DNA of 64,000 bases from Planosporangium thailandense (GCF_011947195.1 NZ_JAATVY010000023.1:1-64000); one strand, 5' to 3'; shown: positions 43,640 to 53,243, counted from the first letter of the stretch. Numbers and translations: made by a program. The notes: generated from the sequence alone by a model not told the origin.

Positions 43640-44664
43640 GCCGCCTCCTCTACGTTCCCGCGCCGCGCCCTCGCCCAGCTCTCCACCTCGTCGACAAAGT
43701 GGCATGCACTGACCGAGTTCGGGTCAGCCGGCATGAGTGGCGGACGAGTGTTCTGGCACGCGGACCGTGCGGCCGACATCTCGCAGCGCGGCTCGAACGG
43801 GCAGCCGCGGGCTACGTCACGGAGGTCCGGCGGCGCACCCGGGATCGGGATCAGTTCCGACACGTCGCGGTCGAGCCGGGGCAGGCACGACAGCAGGCCG
43901 ACGGTGTAGGGGTGTCGGGGACTGCGGAATATCTGCTCGACCGGCGCCATCTCCACGACGCGTCCGGCGTACATCACCGCCACCCGCTCGGCGACCTCGG
44001 CCACCACTCCGAGGTCATGGGTGATCATGACGACGGCCGCCCCGGTCTCTTCTCGCGCTACCCGCAACAGGTCGAGCAACTGCGCCTGAATCGTCACGTC
44101 CACCGCTGTCGTGGGCTCGTCGGCGACGATCAGCCGTGGCTTGTTCGCGATCGCCATCGCGATCACCACACGCTGGCACATCCCACCCGAGAACTCGTGC
44201 GGGTACTGGTTGTAGCGGACGTCGGGCTGCGGCACTCCCACCATCGCCAGCAACTCGATGGCACGGTCGCGGGCGGTGCCCCGGCTCATTTTCGGCTCGT
44301 GGACCAGCAGTGTCTCGGCTACCTGCCGGCCGACTGTCATCACCGGGTTCAAAGCGGTCATCGGGTTTTGGAAGACCATGGTCAGGTCGTGACCCAGCAG
44401 ACGCCGGCGCTTCTTGGCGGGCATGTCGAGCAGGTCGGCACCACCGAACGTGACCGCTCCCGACACGATGCGACCGGCGCCGAGCAGGCCGAGCGCCGCC
44501 AACACCGTCACGGACTTGCCGCAGCCCGTCTCCCCCACCACCGCGAGCGTTTCGCCGGCATCGACCGAGTAGCTGACATGGTCGACGGCCCGCACGGTTC
44601 CTTCGGGCGTGTCGAACTCCACCGTAAGATCAGAAATGTCCAGGACAGGCGCCACCGCGACCAC
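43636..44664 (-). CDS. Peptide ABC transporter ATPase, DppD/OppD type (first set)
   Basis: A 342-residue ATPase with Walker [10 protein letters not shown], signature [15 protein letters not shown], Walker [19 protein letters not shown], and the C-terminal [16 protein letters not shown] segment. It is the first gene of the five-gene importer unit. The start is uncertain: a GTG at 44664 is taken, a GTG at 44655 is also possible, and the frame to 44772 is not family-like. The signature Met in SGGM replaces the usual Gln. Confidence 0.9.
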   Translation of the reverse strand: MVAVAPVLDISDLTVEFDTPEGTVRAVDHVSYSVDAGETLAVVGETGCGKSVTVLAALGLLGAGRIVSGAVTFGGADLLDMPAKKRRRLLGHDLTMVFQNPMTALNPVMTVGRQVAETLLVHEPKMSRGTARDRAIELLAMVGVPQPDVRYNQYPHEFSGGMCQRVVIAMAIANKPRLIVADEPTTAVDVTIQAQLLDLLRVAREETGAAVVMITHDLGVVAEVAERVAVMYAGRVVEMAPVEQIFRSPRHPYTVGLLSCLPRLDRDVSELIPIPGAPPDLRDVARGCPFEPRCEMSAARSACQNTRPPLMPADPNSVSACHFVDEVESWARARRGNVEEAA

Positions 44665-45112
44665 AACTCCGTTCTCGATCGGCCAGCTCCACGATCTGCG
44701 CGGACCGCGCGTTCCGACAAACGTCGGCGTCTCGCGCGAGAGGCGCATCCACCCGGCCCGCACCGTCGGCACCGACGCGTCGCAGGGACAGCAACCGGCG
44801 GCTGTCCCCCGGGCGAGCGTGCCGCTGTTTCGGCCACCGTCTCAAGGCACGCCGGCCGCGACTCGAATACGCCCGTCCGGAGCGCTTCCCGCGCGGTCAG
44901 GTGACAGTCACTCGATCCCCCCTTGCGCCGTGATCCCTGTTCTCGTCGAATCCGCGATCGACAGTTGCGGGTGACGCCGCGTGCAGGCGGGGCCCCGCGG
45001 GCAGAGGCGGCATACCGCAACGCACCACCGGCGAGCCCCGCGCGTCCGCACCTTCGCCCCGCTCGGGGCGCGACGCCCACCCGGCCGATGTACGACGGAC
45101 CGCACCGCCGTT

Positions 45113-45139
45113 GTTTCATCTGATGGAACCCGAGTTTTG
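45113..45139. promoter_or_regulatory. Possible operator B upstream of the first importer
   Basis: GTTTCATCTGATGGAAC (45113-45129) is an almost perfect 17-base palindrome with one arm mismatch. The overlapping TGGAACCCGAGTTTTG matches only the left half of the TGGAA-N6-TTYCA motif found elsewhere in the island. It lies about 450 bases before the first ATPase gene. Confidence 0.35.
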
Positions 45140-45414
45140 TGAGCTAAAGTACCGGCGACGATCAACCCTGTCCAGGCCACGTAATCAATTCTTTGTAACT
45201 AAGCAGTTGGCCAGGAGTCCTGTCGGTTCCAGCGGGAGGCCAGGACGAGCTTCAGAGCGCGCCGGTGGCCGCCATCCGGCCGGTCGGACGGTCGCGGAAG
45301 AGGGCGCCAGCCCAGCGGACGCGGTCAGCCATGGCGGCCGGCACGGTGTCGCGGATCCAGGGCGTGAGCACGATCCAGATGCGTTCGGCCGCGCTGGCGA
45401 ACGAACAGCGCTGA

Positions 45415-45462
45415 GGCGTCGCTCGCCGGCCGGCCTGCTCCAGCCGGCCGGCGAGCGACGCC
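45415..45462. terminator. Strong GC hairpin downstream of an SDR gene
   Basis: GGCGTCGCTCGCCGGCCGGC and its exact complement form a 20-bp stem with an 8-base loop, 73 bases after the stop of the minus-strand SDR at 45535. It probably ends that transcript before the importer promoter. No T-run. Confidence 0.65.
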
Positions 45463-45534
45463 GGCACATTGTCGGCACCTGGGCCGGGGAGGCGCCCGCG
45501 ACGGAGGTACGGCAGGCGCTTCGGTTCCAGCCTC

Positions 45535-46323
45535 CTACCAAGCGGTCCATCCACCATCGACGAACAGGTCCACCCCGGTCACGAAGCTCGCATCGGAAGA
45601 GAGGAGAAAGCGCACCGCCCCCGCGACTTCGTCCGGGCGGCCGAGCCGACCCATCGGTGTCGCGTCGCTCAGGGCCTCCTCCATCTCCGGATGCATGTCA
45701 CGCGTCGCGAGTTTGATCATCCCGGGTGACACACAGTTGACACGCACGCCGAAGCCGGCGCCCGCGACGGCCAGCTCGCGCGTCAGTTGGACGATCGCCC
45801 CCTTCGAGGCCGCGTAGGAAATCGAGCGGACGGGGCCGTGGGGCGTCTGCACAGGATCGCGTCGAGCGTAGAAGGCAGCGTTGCGCCCCAACGAGCCGTA
45901 CACCGACCCGATGTTGACGATCGCCCCGCCGTCGGTCATCCGTCTCATCGCCTCGAACGACAGGAAAGCGGCGGCCTCGACGTTGAGCGCGAAGGCGGCG
46001 CGCCAGGTTTCCAGCCGCTGGTCGAACAGCGGCTCGGGATGAGCTGCACCGGCGTTGTTGACCAGCGCGGTGAGTTTCAGCGGATGCTCATCTACGGCCC
46101 GGAGCACCTCGGCTCGACCGTCCGGGCCGGTGACGTCGGCCGGTACGCAGCGCGCGTCCCCACCGTCGACGGCGATAGCCTCGGCCGTCTCGGCCAACGC
46201 CTGCGGGCGCCTGCCGGTAAGTACGCAGGCATAACCAGCCTTCGCGAGCCGGATGGCTATCGCCTGACCGATTCCTGAGCCCGCTCCGGTAACCACTGCG
46301 AGCCCTGTATGTTCACCGCTCAT
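45535..46323 (-). CDS. Short-chain dehydrogenase/reductase
   Basis: A 262-residue classical SDR: VVTGAGSGIGQAIAIRLAKAGY cofactor loop, LVNNAGAAHPEPL, the catalytic Ser in IVNIGSVYGS and Tyr-x3-Lys in SYAASKGAIVQL, and the end FVTGVDLFVDGGW. An insert of about 16 residues (RNAAFYARRDPVQTPHG) between Ser and Tyr is unusual and may shape the substrate pocket. ATG 46323 is preferred over 46335. It follows another SDR gene by 105 bases. Substrate unknown; a hydroxy/keto-acid interconversion would fit. Confidence 0.9.
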   Translation of the reverse strand: MSGEHTGLAVVTGAGSGIGQAIAIRLAKAGYACVLTGRRPQALAETAEAIAVDGGDARCVPADVTGPDGRAEVLRAVDEHPLKLTALVNNAGAAHPEPLFDQRLETWRAAFALNVEAAAFLSFEAMRRMTDGGAIVNIGSVYGSLGRNAAFYARRDPVQTPHGPVRSISYAASKGAIVQLTRELAVAGAGFGVRVNCVSPGMIKLATRDMHPEMEEALSDATPMGRLGRPDEVAGAVRFLLSSDASFVTGVDLFVDGGWTAW

Positions 46324-46428
46324 CGCACCGATCACTCCCTGCTTCTGTCCTCAGCTGCAGTCATCCGTACCGACATGTGGCGCGGACGGGACACCGTGCC
46401 GGAAACCCGCGGACAGCACACTCGCCTC

Positions 46429-47157
46429 CTACCGGCTCTTCAGGACCCGGTAGCCCCCGTCCACCACGAGCGTCTCGCCGGTGATGAACGACGCGTCCTC
46501 CGACAGCAGGAAGCAAATCGGTGCGGCCACCTCGTCCGCACCGGCCAGTCGGCCCATCGCGTGCAGGTCGGCGGGCTCGACCGGGAGCTCACCGCGGGCC
46601 CGGGCCCGGGCGATGAGTGGCGTGTCGACGTATCCCGGAGCGACGGCGTTCACGCGGATGCCACGGCCGGACCACTCCACGGCGAGCGAACGGGCCATGG
46701 CCGAGATTCCGGCCTTGGCCACGGCGTACGCGGTGCGCTCGGGCCAGCCGAAGAACTCCGCGACACTGGAGAACAGGACGATCGAGCCCCCGTCGGCCAT
46801 TCGCCGGGCGGCCTGCTGGCAGGCGAAGAAGGCGCCGTCGAGGTGAACCGCGAGCATGGCGTGCCACTGCTCCGCGGTGAGGTCCAGTGACGGCACCCGC
46901 TGTTGGATACCCGCCGCACACACGAGTCCACGGACTCCGAGCCCGTGCGCGTCCCACGCCGCGAACGCCTCGGCGAGGATGGCCGGGTCCGTGACATCGG
47001 CAACCAACCGGTGACACGGCACGTCGCTGTCGGCCGGCCAGGCCAGGTCGATACCCACGATCGGCCGATCGGGCTTACGGGCGGCGAGCAGGCGCACCGC
47101 GGCCGAGCCGATACCGGACGCCGCACCGGTCACGACAACGGCCCCGTTCGCGCTCAA
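46429..47157 (-). CDS. Short-chain dehydrogenase/reductase
   Basis: A 242-residue classical SDR with VVVTGAASGIGSAAVRLLAARKP, LVCAAGIQQRVPSLDL in place of the usual NNAG, Ser in IVLFSSVAEFFG, Tyr and Lys in AYAVAKAGISAMA, and the ending FITGETLVVDGGYRVL. The start is taken as a TTG at 47157 that overlaps the stop of the small upstream frame (TTGA), preceded by GAGAAGG. The longer frame upstream is not SDR-like. Confidence 0.88.
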   Translation of the reverse strand: MSANGAVVVTGAASGIGSAAVRLLAARKPDRPIVGIDLAWPADSDVPCHRLVADVTDPAILAEAFAAWDAHGLGVRGLVCAAGIQQRVPSLDLTAEQWHAMLAVHLDGAFFACQQAARRMADGGSIVLFSSVAEFFGWPERTAYAVAKAGISAMARSLAVEWSGRGIRVNAVAPGYVDTPLIARARARGELPVEPADLHAMGRLAGADEVAAPICFLLSEDASFITGETLVVDGGYRVLKSR

Positions 47158-47360
47158 CGGAGCCGAACCTTCTCGCCAGTGGGCACCGGCAGGCCCGGCC
47201 TGTTCGACTCGTAGCGGATGCCGCCCACCGCGATGCGGGCGCGCGTGCTCACCACACCCCTGCCCGCTGTCGAAGTGACGCCTGGCCCTGCTTTGGCATG
47301 GCCTGGAGAGGTTCCCAGTACCGTTGAAGCGCCTCGGTCCGGCGCTGCCGCATTGGTCAT
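47154..47360 (-). CDS. Small overlapping frame, possibly a shrunken gene
   Basis: 68 codons. The ATG at 47360 overlaps the stop of the fragment at 47357, and its TGA overlaps the TTG of the SDR, so the frame is tightly packed like an operon gene. The second half, ARIAVGGIRYESNRPGLPVPTGEKVRLR, reads like a real C-terminus. The first half is low-complexity. It may be what is left after an internal deletion. No family assigned. Confidence 0.35.
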   Translation of the reverse strand: MTNAAAPDRGASTVLGTSPGHAKAGPGVTSTAGRGVVSTRARIAVGGIRYESNRPGLPVPTGEKVRLR

Positions 47361-47586
47361 GACCTGGCTTCAGACGTACGGGAGGCCACTGGGACGGCAC
47401 CTGTCGCCTCCGCCACCCAGTCGAGCATAGGTAGCGCCATGAAACCGTAGTTGTAGAAGGAGAACCCCGCCGCTTTGGGCGCCAACGGCCTCAGCTGCTC
47501 CGCAAGAAGGGCCGCAGACGTGGTCTGCGGAAGCCACCGGTGCGAGGCACGGTAAACGCCAACCGGGCCGCTTGGGGTGAATGTTG
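47357..47586 (-). pseudogene. C-terminal fragment of an unrecognised protein
   Basis: About 75 codons reading TFTPSGPVGVYRASHRWLPQTT, then AALLAEQLRPLAPKAAGFSFYNYGFMALPMLDWVAEATGAVPVAS to a TGA at 47357. The composition (tryptophans, FSFYNYGFM, LDWV) is that of a folded enzyme, in the style of a TIM-barrel end. No start codon or N-terminal part is present upstream, so the gene is truncated. Function unknown. Confidence 0.5.
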
Positions 47587-47820
47587 GTCATCAGAACACC
47601 TCTCGAATTACCGGGACCGCAAGGACGGGAACCCGCGGCGCTGGCCGCCGGGAATGTGTGCGCGGGGTAAGGAAGATCCGGGCTGCTCGCCGCGGTGGTC
47701 GGTGTCGATCCGAGATGCTCGCCGCAGCGGTCGGCGCCGAGCCCACCCGCTCGCGGCCCGGCGAAGCTCGCTGTATTCCGGGTGGGCCACGGGGCGATTG
47801 AATGCTCGGACACGCTGCGC

Positions 47821-49599
47821 TCAGTGCTCGATGCGGGTCTCCAGGCCGCCTCCGAACAGTGCCGGCCTCGCCAGGGCAGTGTACTGGCCGAGAGCTCCAC
47901 GATGGACGACCTGCGGACGGGGCCAGTCCGCCTTGCGGCGGCCCCACTCCTGGTCGATCTGCTCGGCGGTCGCGGGCACGCCCCTCAGGCCGACCACCCG
48001 CAGAAGCCGGCGCGGGATATCGATCTCCACCAGGTCCCCGTCCTCGACGAAGGCCAGCGGGCCGCCGTCCATCGCCTCCGGATAGGCGTATCCGACGCAG
48101 GGACCGCGGCTGGCTCCTGAGAATCGGCCGTCAGTGACGAGCGCGGTGGTGGATGCCAGCACGGGGTTGGACGCGATCAGTTCCGAGAGGAAGAACATCT
48201 CCGGCATGCCGTTCGCGCGTGGCCCCTGGTAGCGGACGACGACCACATCGCCCGGCTGGATGCGGTCATCGAGCAGCGTGGCGATCGCGTCCTCTTCGCG
48301 GTCGAACACGCGCGCGGGGCCGGCATGGGTGAGCATCGACGACGCGACAGCGTGTGACTTCACGATGGCGCCGGTGGCGAGATTACCGGACAACAGTACG
48401 GTCGAGCCGGAATCGTACACGGGGTCGTTCAGCGGGCGGATGACCTGCTCGGGTCGCAGCCGGTAGTTTCCGAGAAACATCGCGGCATGCTTCTGCAACT
48501 GGCTACCGTTGAGCCGCTCGAGGTTCTCCCCCACCGTCGCGCCGGTGACGGTGACGCAGTCGAGGTGCAGTAGATCCTTGATCTGCGCCATCAGCGCCGG
48601 GACACCACCGGCGTACCAGAACAGCTCGGTCGGGTACCGGCCGGCGGTCTTGGCATCGACCAGGACCGGCGTACGCCGGTGGATCGCGTCGAAGTCCTCG
48701 GCCGTGAGCGGCACACCGGCCTCGCGCGCGATCGCGATGAGGTGCATGACCGCGTTCAGGGAACCGCCGATGGCCGCGTGTACCGTGACCGCGTTCTCGA
48801 AGGCCTCGCGGGTCAGGATCTGCCGGGCAGTCACGCCGGCCGTCAGCAACTCGACCGCGCGCTCCCCTGCCGCCCGCGCCATCCGACGGATCTCGGCCAT
48901 GGTGGCCGGCACGAGCGCACCCCACGGCAGGGCGAGCCCCAGCGCCTCGCTCATCACCTGCATGGTCGCGGCCGTGCCCATGTACTGGCACGCCCCGCAG
49001 CCCGGACACGCGAAGCGCTGGAAGGCCAGGAACTCCTCGAAATCCAGCGTCCCCTGGTCGACGGCCACCTTCATGCTCCACAGCTCCTCGTTGGAGCGGA
49101 ACTGGGGACCGGCCGCCATCGCGCCACCCGGGATGTGCACCGACGGCAGGTCCAGTCGGGCGATGGCGAGCAGGTGCGCGGGCACCGCCTTGTCCCCGGC
49201 CGACGACAGGACCATCGCGTCGAACGGCGTGGCGTTGGCGTGGATCTCCACCATGTTGGCGATGAACTCCCGCGATGCCAGCGGGTACCGCATGCCGTCG
49301 TGCGCCTGCGCGACCCCGTCGCAGATGTCCGTCGTGGTGTACTCGCCCGGCTTGCCGCCGGCCTGCAGCACGCCTTTCGCCGCCTCGGCGCCCAGTTCGC
49401 GCAGCGCGTAGGAGCTCGGGTGGGACGAGCCGGCGGTTGTCTCGACCAGCACCTGCGGCCGGCCGAGGTCCTCGACGGACCAATCCATGGAGAGGCGGAG
49501 CGCGTCGCCTTCGAAGCTCATCCGGCGTACCCGCTGGCTGGCGAGTTCGCGTGGGACCTCCGTCGGGTTCTGGTCCCCCGGCGTGGATGTGGGTTGCAC
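47821..49599 (-). CDS. IlvD/Edd-family dehydratase lacking an expected Fe-S cysteine
   Basis: A 592-residue IlvD/Edd-family protein. Conserved segments are DICDGVAQAHDGMRYPLASREFI, ACPGCGACQYMGTAATM (the third-ligand region), HAAIGGSLNAVMHL, LSGNLATGAIVK, VVVRYQGPRANGMPEM and LVTDGRFSGASRGPCVGYAYPEA. The family motif SNCDK, whose cysteine binds the Fe-S cluster, reads SSAGDK here, and the N-terminal cysteine of the 2Fe-2S subgroup is also not seen. It may bind a different cluster or metal, or be inactive. The GTG at 49599 follows GAAAAGAG. It sits downstream of the second D-aminoacylase. Confidence 0.85.
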   Translation of the reverse strand: MQPTSTPGDQNPTEVPRELASQRVRRMSFEGDALRLSMDWSVEDLGRPQVLVETTAGSSHPSSYALRELGAEAAKGVLQAGGKPGEYTTTDICDGVAQAHDGMRYPLASREFIANMVEIHANATPFDAMVLSSAGDKAVPAHLLAIARLDLPSVHIPGGAMAAGPQFRSNEELWSMKVAVDQGTLDFEEFLAFQRFACPGCGACQYMGTAATMQVMSEALGLALPWGALVPATMAEIRRMARAAGERAVELLTAGVTARQILTREAFENAVTVHAAIGGSLNAVMHLIAIAREAGVPLTAEDFDAIHRRTPVLVDAKTAGRYPTELFWYAGGVPALMAQIKDLLHLDCVTVTGATVGENLERLNGSQLQKHAAMFLGNYRLRPEQVIRPLNDPVYDSGSTVLLSGNLATGAIVKSHAVASSMLTHAGPARVFDREEDAIATLLDDRIQPGDVVVVRYQGPRANGMPEMFFLSELIASNPVLASTTALVTDGRFSGASRGPCVGYAYPEAMDGGPLAFVEDGDLVEIDIPRRLLRVVGLRGVPATAEQIDQEWGRRKADWPRPQVVHRGALGQYTALARPALFGGGLETRIEH

Positions 49600-49699
49600 C
49601 TTCGGGCTCTTTTCTGCAATGAGGCGGGCGAGTTTCTGCAGTGGGGCGGGCGAGCGATGTCTCGCGTCATGGCCGGCGCGGCGGCGCGCTACCAGTCGG

Positions 49700-51304
49700 T
49701 CAGGCCGGTACGTGGCGTTCCCGCCGTAGCAGCCGTCCCGGGCGGGCCGCCGTCTGCACTCCTTCATCGACGCAGACGTCGCCGTTGACCAGCACATAGT
49801 CGACCCCTACCGGCGGCTGGGCGGGCTCGGTGAAGGTGGCGGAGTCCGCGATCGACGCGGGATCGATGACGACCAGATCGGCGTACGCCCCAACGGTGAC
49901 CCGGCCCCGGTCGCGCACCTGCAGCCGGTCCGCCACCGCGCCGGTCATCTTGTGAACGGCGCCGGCGAGGGTGAGCAGCCCCTGGTCCCGGACGTACCGG
50001 CCGAGGATGCGCGGGAAGGTGCCGAAGCCACGCGGGTGTGGCTTGAGCCCACGCTGATCGAGCGGTACCGCCGAGCCGTCGGATCCCACCAGCGAGAGCC
50101 GGTGCGCCAGGAACGTGGTCATGTCGGCCTCGGTCCGGTAGAAGAGGACGACCTGCACGCTGTTGCCGTGCTCCAGGCACAGGTCGAGCGTGAACGACAC
50201 CGGGTCCACGCGCGCGCGGGCGGCGGCCTGCTCGATCGTCAGGCCGACACAGTCCTCGCGCCCCGGACCGCTGCGGCTGATGACCACCCGGTCCCAGAAC
50301 CAGGGAATGCCCCCCATCCAGCCGGCCGCCAGTTCCCGCTCCGCGCGTTCGCGCACCGCCGGATCCGACAGCAGCCGGCGCATCTCCTCGGTCCCGCCGG
50401 CCTGTACCCAGGCGGGCAGGTACTGGGTCAGTGAGGACGACGACGCGTCGTAGGGGTAGACGTCGAAGCGCACGTCCAGGCCGGCCGCCTCGGCCTGCTC
50501 GAACAGGGCCACGGCCTCTGACGCACGCCCCCACTTGCCCGGCTCGTTGATGGCCGCGTGTGAGAACTGGAGCCTGGCGCCGACATCGGCGCAGGTCGCG
50601 ATCGCTTCCTCGATCGCCGGGAACCCGCGACCGTGGGACTCCCGGCAGTGCGTGCTGTAGAGCGCGCCCCGGCTGGCCACCACGCGCACCAGTTCGCGTA
50701 CCTCGTCGGTGTCGCCGTACCCGGACGGGATGTGTGTCAGCCCGGTCGACAGTCCGAAGGCGCCGTCGTCGAGGCTCTGCGCGACCAGCCGGCGCATCTC
50801 GTCGAGCTCGTCCGGGGTCGGCCGTCGCTGCTCCACCCCCATCACGGCGACGCGGATCGTGCCGTGGCCGACCAGCGGGGCGACGTTCAGCGCCGGCGGA
50901 GACCCGGCCAGCCGCGACGCGTACCCGTCGAGCGTGCGCCAGGTGAGTTCGACCGGATCGTCCCCGATCCTCGCCAGGTGGTCGGCGTGCAGGTCCAGCC
51001 TGTCCTCGGACAGCGGGAACGCGGAGAAGCCGCAGTTTCCGGTCACCTCGGTGGTGACGCCTTGCCGCACCTTGCTCTCACCGGCCGGATCCAACAGCAG
51101 GCTGACGTCGGAATGGGTGTGGATGTCAATGAACCCCGGGCAGATGACCCTTCCGTCCACGTCCACGACGCGGGCGGCCGATCGGCCACGCAGGTCGCCG
51201 ATCTCCACGATGCGACCGCCGGACACGGCGACATCGGCGGTGAACGGCTCGCTACCCGTTCCGTCGACGACAGTCGCGGATCGCAGAATCAGGTCAGCAG
51301 CCAC
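49700..51304 (-). CDS. D-aminoacylase / N-acyl-D-amino-acid deacylase (second)
   Basis: A 534-residue D-aminoacylase: HTHSD (His62, His64), the metal-bridging Cys91 in TGNCGF, His in STHCRESHGRG and QFSHAAINEPG, Asp in LVGSDGSAVPL, and the HPRGFGTFPRILGRYVRDQGLLTLAGAVHKMTG segment. It is paralogous to the gene at 35054 but differs in the substrate loops (SHCRESHG against HMRGEG), so the two probably prefer different N-acyl-D-amino acids. A candidate operator lies about 95 bases before the start. The IlvD/Edd gene follows after 100 bases. Confidence 0.93.
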   Translation of the reverse strand: MAADLILRSATVVDGTGSEPFTADVAVSGGRIVEIGDLRGRSAARVVDVDGRVICPGFIDIHTHSDVSLLLDPAGESKVRQGVTTEVTGNCGFSAFPLSEDRLDLHADHLARIGDDPVELTWRTLDGYASRLAGSPPALNVAPLVGHGTIRVAVMGVEQRRPTPDELDEMRRLVAQSLDDGAFGLSTGLTHIPSGYGDTDEVRELVRVVASRGALYSTHCRESHGRGFPAIEEAIATCADVGARLQFSHAAINEPGKWGRASEAVALFEQAEAAGLDVRFDVYPYDASSSSLTQYLPAWVQAGGTEEMRRLLSDPAVRERAERELAAGWMGGIPWFWDRVVISRSGPGREDCVGLTIEQAAARARVDPVSFTLDLCLEHGNSVQVVLFYRTEADMTTFLAHRLSLVGSDGSAVPLDQRGLKPHPRGFGTFPRILGRYVRDQGLLTLAGAVHKMTGAVADRLQVRDRGRVTVGAYADLVVIDPASIADSATFTEPAQPPVGVDYVLVNGDVCVDEGVQTAARPGRLLRRERHVPA

Positions 51305-51398
51305 GGCGCCCCCATCTCACGCGAGTATCGGCGGACGCTCACCTACCCTGGCCGGCGGGCGTCCGCTCTGCCATATGAAACCACGGTCTACTGTCTAG

Positions 51399-51414
51399 TG
51401 GAATGGACATTTCA
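51399..51414. promoter_or_regulatory. IclR-like operator C
   Basis: TGGAATGGACATTTCA matches TGGAA-N6-TTYCA with one arm mismatch. It lies in an AT-rich patch upstream of the second D-aminoacylase gene. Confidence 0.5.
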
Positions 51415-51557
51415 TTTTTTGCGCTGAGCCCGGCCGGGTGACGGGCGAGCGAGCGCACGATCGGACCGACGTTCCCCTGCCCGCCACCACCACACTGTGG
51501 CACCTGCGCGGGGCCGCCTCGGCGCGCGACGTGCGGACCGCCGTACGCGCCGGCAGC

Positions 51558-51584
51558 CGCCGGCCCGGCTCCACCGGGCCGGCG
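51558..51584 (-). terminator. Hairpin after the second M81 gene
   Basis: CGCCGGCCCGG and its complement form an 11-bp stem with a five-base loop, 13 bases past the stop of the minus-strand M81 gene. It separates that gene from the D-aminoacylase promoter. Confidence 0.6.
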
Positions 51585-51596
51585 TAGCCTGCCGGT

Positions 51597-53114
51597 CTAA
51601 CCCGGAAGAGACCACTCCACGTCGGGGTCCAGCGGGTACAGCGGGCGCGGCACCCGCGTGAACGGCATCAGCTCGATGCGCGAATCGGACGGCCCTCGTG
51701 TTGCGACGTCGAGACACTCCGCGGCGATCGGTTCGAAGAACGCGCGGTAGCCACCTGCCGACTTCGTCACGACGACCGCGGCGTCGCGCGGATCCAGTCC
51801 GACGTGCAGGTACAGCTGGTAGTCAAGCTGGCTGGCCGGCCGCTCGGTCACCACGACATGCAGATGCCGGCCAACCCGGAGCACCACGGCCGTCCCCAGG
51901 TCGACGGGGACCGGCGGGTACAGCGACTCGTACCGGCCGTTCGTCACGGTGACGACGGTTCCCGTGACCTCGACCGGCGTGTGGAACTGCGGCGCCAGGC
52001 GGCCACCGAGGCGTAGGGTCACCTCCGAGCCGATACCGGCCTCCGCGAGGCGCCGGGCGGCGGGCGCGTCCGTGACGATGACCTGAGCCCGGGCGGTGAG
52101 GTCGGCTCGCGACAGGGCTGCCAGCACCTCCGCCCCGTCCCCGGTCGACCCGGCGGAGACGCTGTCGGCGCCGTCGCCGATGACCACCGGCCCCCGACCC
52201 GCGGGTATCACGGCGGCCCGCACCAGGGCTTCGTCGATCGGCAGCTTGGGGGCCAGTACCCGATGCCGCCGGTCCCACACCAGCTGCGCGATCTCGTCGG
52301 CCCGGCGCTGGGCCAGCTCACCGGCGCCGTCGGCGACGACCACGGCGGTCCACCCCAGCTCCGGTACGTCGAGCCAGGGCTGGGTCATGAACAGCGAGGC
52401 GTCGAGTATGCCGGGCTCCTGTTTGATCTCGTGCAGCCGCGCCATGACCTCGCTGATCGGCGGGTGGTTCGTGTCCTGCCCCTCGGACGAGGTAATCATC
52501 GGGACGTTGCGCCACGCGATGACGGGTCGCGCACCATCCAGCGCGGCGAGCAGCAGTCGCATCGCCCGCTCTCCGGTGGAGACCATGTCGACGTGGGGCA
52601 GCGTGTGGTAGCCCGCGATGAGCGGCGTCGCCCCGGCCATCCGAGCGGTGAAATGGCAGTGGAGGTCGAAGGAGGCGGCGACGGGTACGCCCATGAGGTC
52701 GGCCACCGCCGACAGCAAGTCGCCCTCGACGTCCGGCTCGTCCTCGGCGACCATCGCGCCGTGCAACTGCAGGTAGATGCCGTCGACCTGCCCGCGCAAC
52801 GGTGCCAGCCCGGCCAGGAGCCGGTCGCGCAGGAACGGGTACACCCCGGCCGCGACCGTCGGGCCGCTCATCGCGCCGGCGGCGGTCGTCGGCACGACGT
52901 CCACGCCGTTCGCGCGCGCCACCGCCAGGGCGCCGGCGATGGAGTCCAGCCCCTGCCCGACGGTGAGAACCTCCGCGCCGTCGGCGTAGGTGGACGCTCT
53001 GAACGCGTCGAGCCCCTGCGGTCCGGGCGCGAACGTGTTGGTCTCGTACATCAACGAGGCGAAGGCGACCCGCCTCGTGCCGGACGTCGGGTGAGGCTGG
53101 TTGGTCACGCTCAT
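51597..53114 (-). CDS. M81-family (MlrC-like) metallopeptidase (second)
   Basis: A 505-residue MlrC-type protein with FASLMYETNTFAPG at the start, LQLHGAMVAEDEPDVEGDLL, the metal ligands in SFDLHCHFT and YHTLPHVDMVSTGERA, VVIGDGADSVSAGSTGDGAE and the closing VPRPLYPLDPDVEW. All three expected ligands are present. It is paralogous to the protein at 36741 but clearly diverged. The ATG at 53114 has a GAGGAGT site. It is divergent from the FAH-family gene across a 281-base promoter region. Confidence 0.92.
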   Translation of the reverse strand: MSVTNQPHPTSGTRRVAFASLMYETNTFAPGPQGLDAFRASTYADGAEVLTVGQGLDSIAGALAVARANGVDVVPTTAAGAMSGPTVAAGVYPFLRDRLLAGLAPLRGQVDGIYLQLHGAMVAEDEPDVEGDLLSAVADLMGVPVAASFDLHCHFTARMAGATPLIAGYHTLPHVDMVSTGERAMRLLLAALDGARPVIAWRNVPMITSSEGQDTNHPPISEVMARLHEIKQEPGILDASLFMTQPWLDVPELGWTAVVVADGAGELAQRRADEIAQLVWDRRHRVLAPKLPIDEALVRAAVIPAGRGPVVIGDGADSVSAGSTGDGAEVLAALSRADLTARAQVIVTDAPAARRLAEAGIGSEVTLRLGGRLAPQFHTPVEVTGTVVTVTNGRYESLYPPVPVDLGTAVVLRVGRHLHVVVTERPASQLDYQLYLHVGLDPRDAAVVVTKSAGGYRAFFEPIAAECLDVATRGPSDSRIELMPFTRVPRPLYPLDPDVEWSLPG

Positions 53115-53243
53115 ACTCCTCGTGGAGACCGTGGTTTCAGCGCTGGGCGATGGTCCCGACCGGCGGACGCGGCCGGGAACCGGGCACGGCAGCCGTCGTC
53201 CGGCGGCCCGACACACCGCGCCGGACACTACTGTTTCGCCTGA

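Larger units (their letters stand above)
44665..45534. other. Long promoter-containing gap with a possible gene tail
   Basis: About 870 bases. It holds a half-operator at 45113-45139 upstream of the importer unit, and the strong hairpin at 45415. On the minus strand at about 45252-45400, a protein-like tail contains RIWIVLTPWIRDTVPAAMADRVRWAGALFRDRP and ends ATGAL at a stop; its family is not recognised and its N-terminal part is not readable. Confidence 0.4.
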
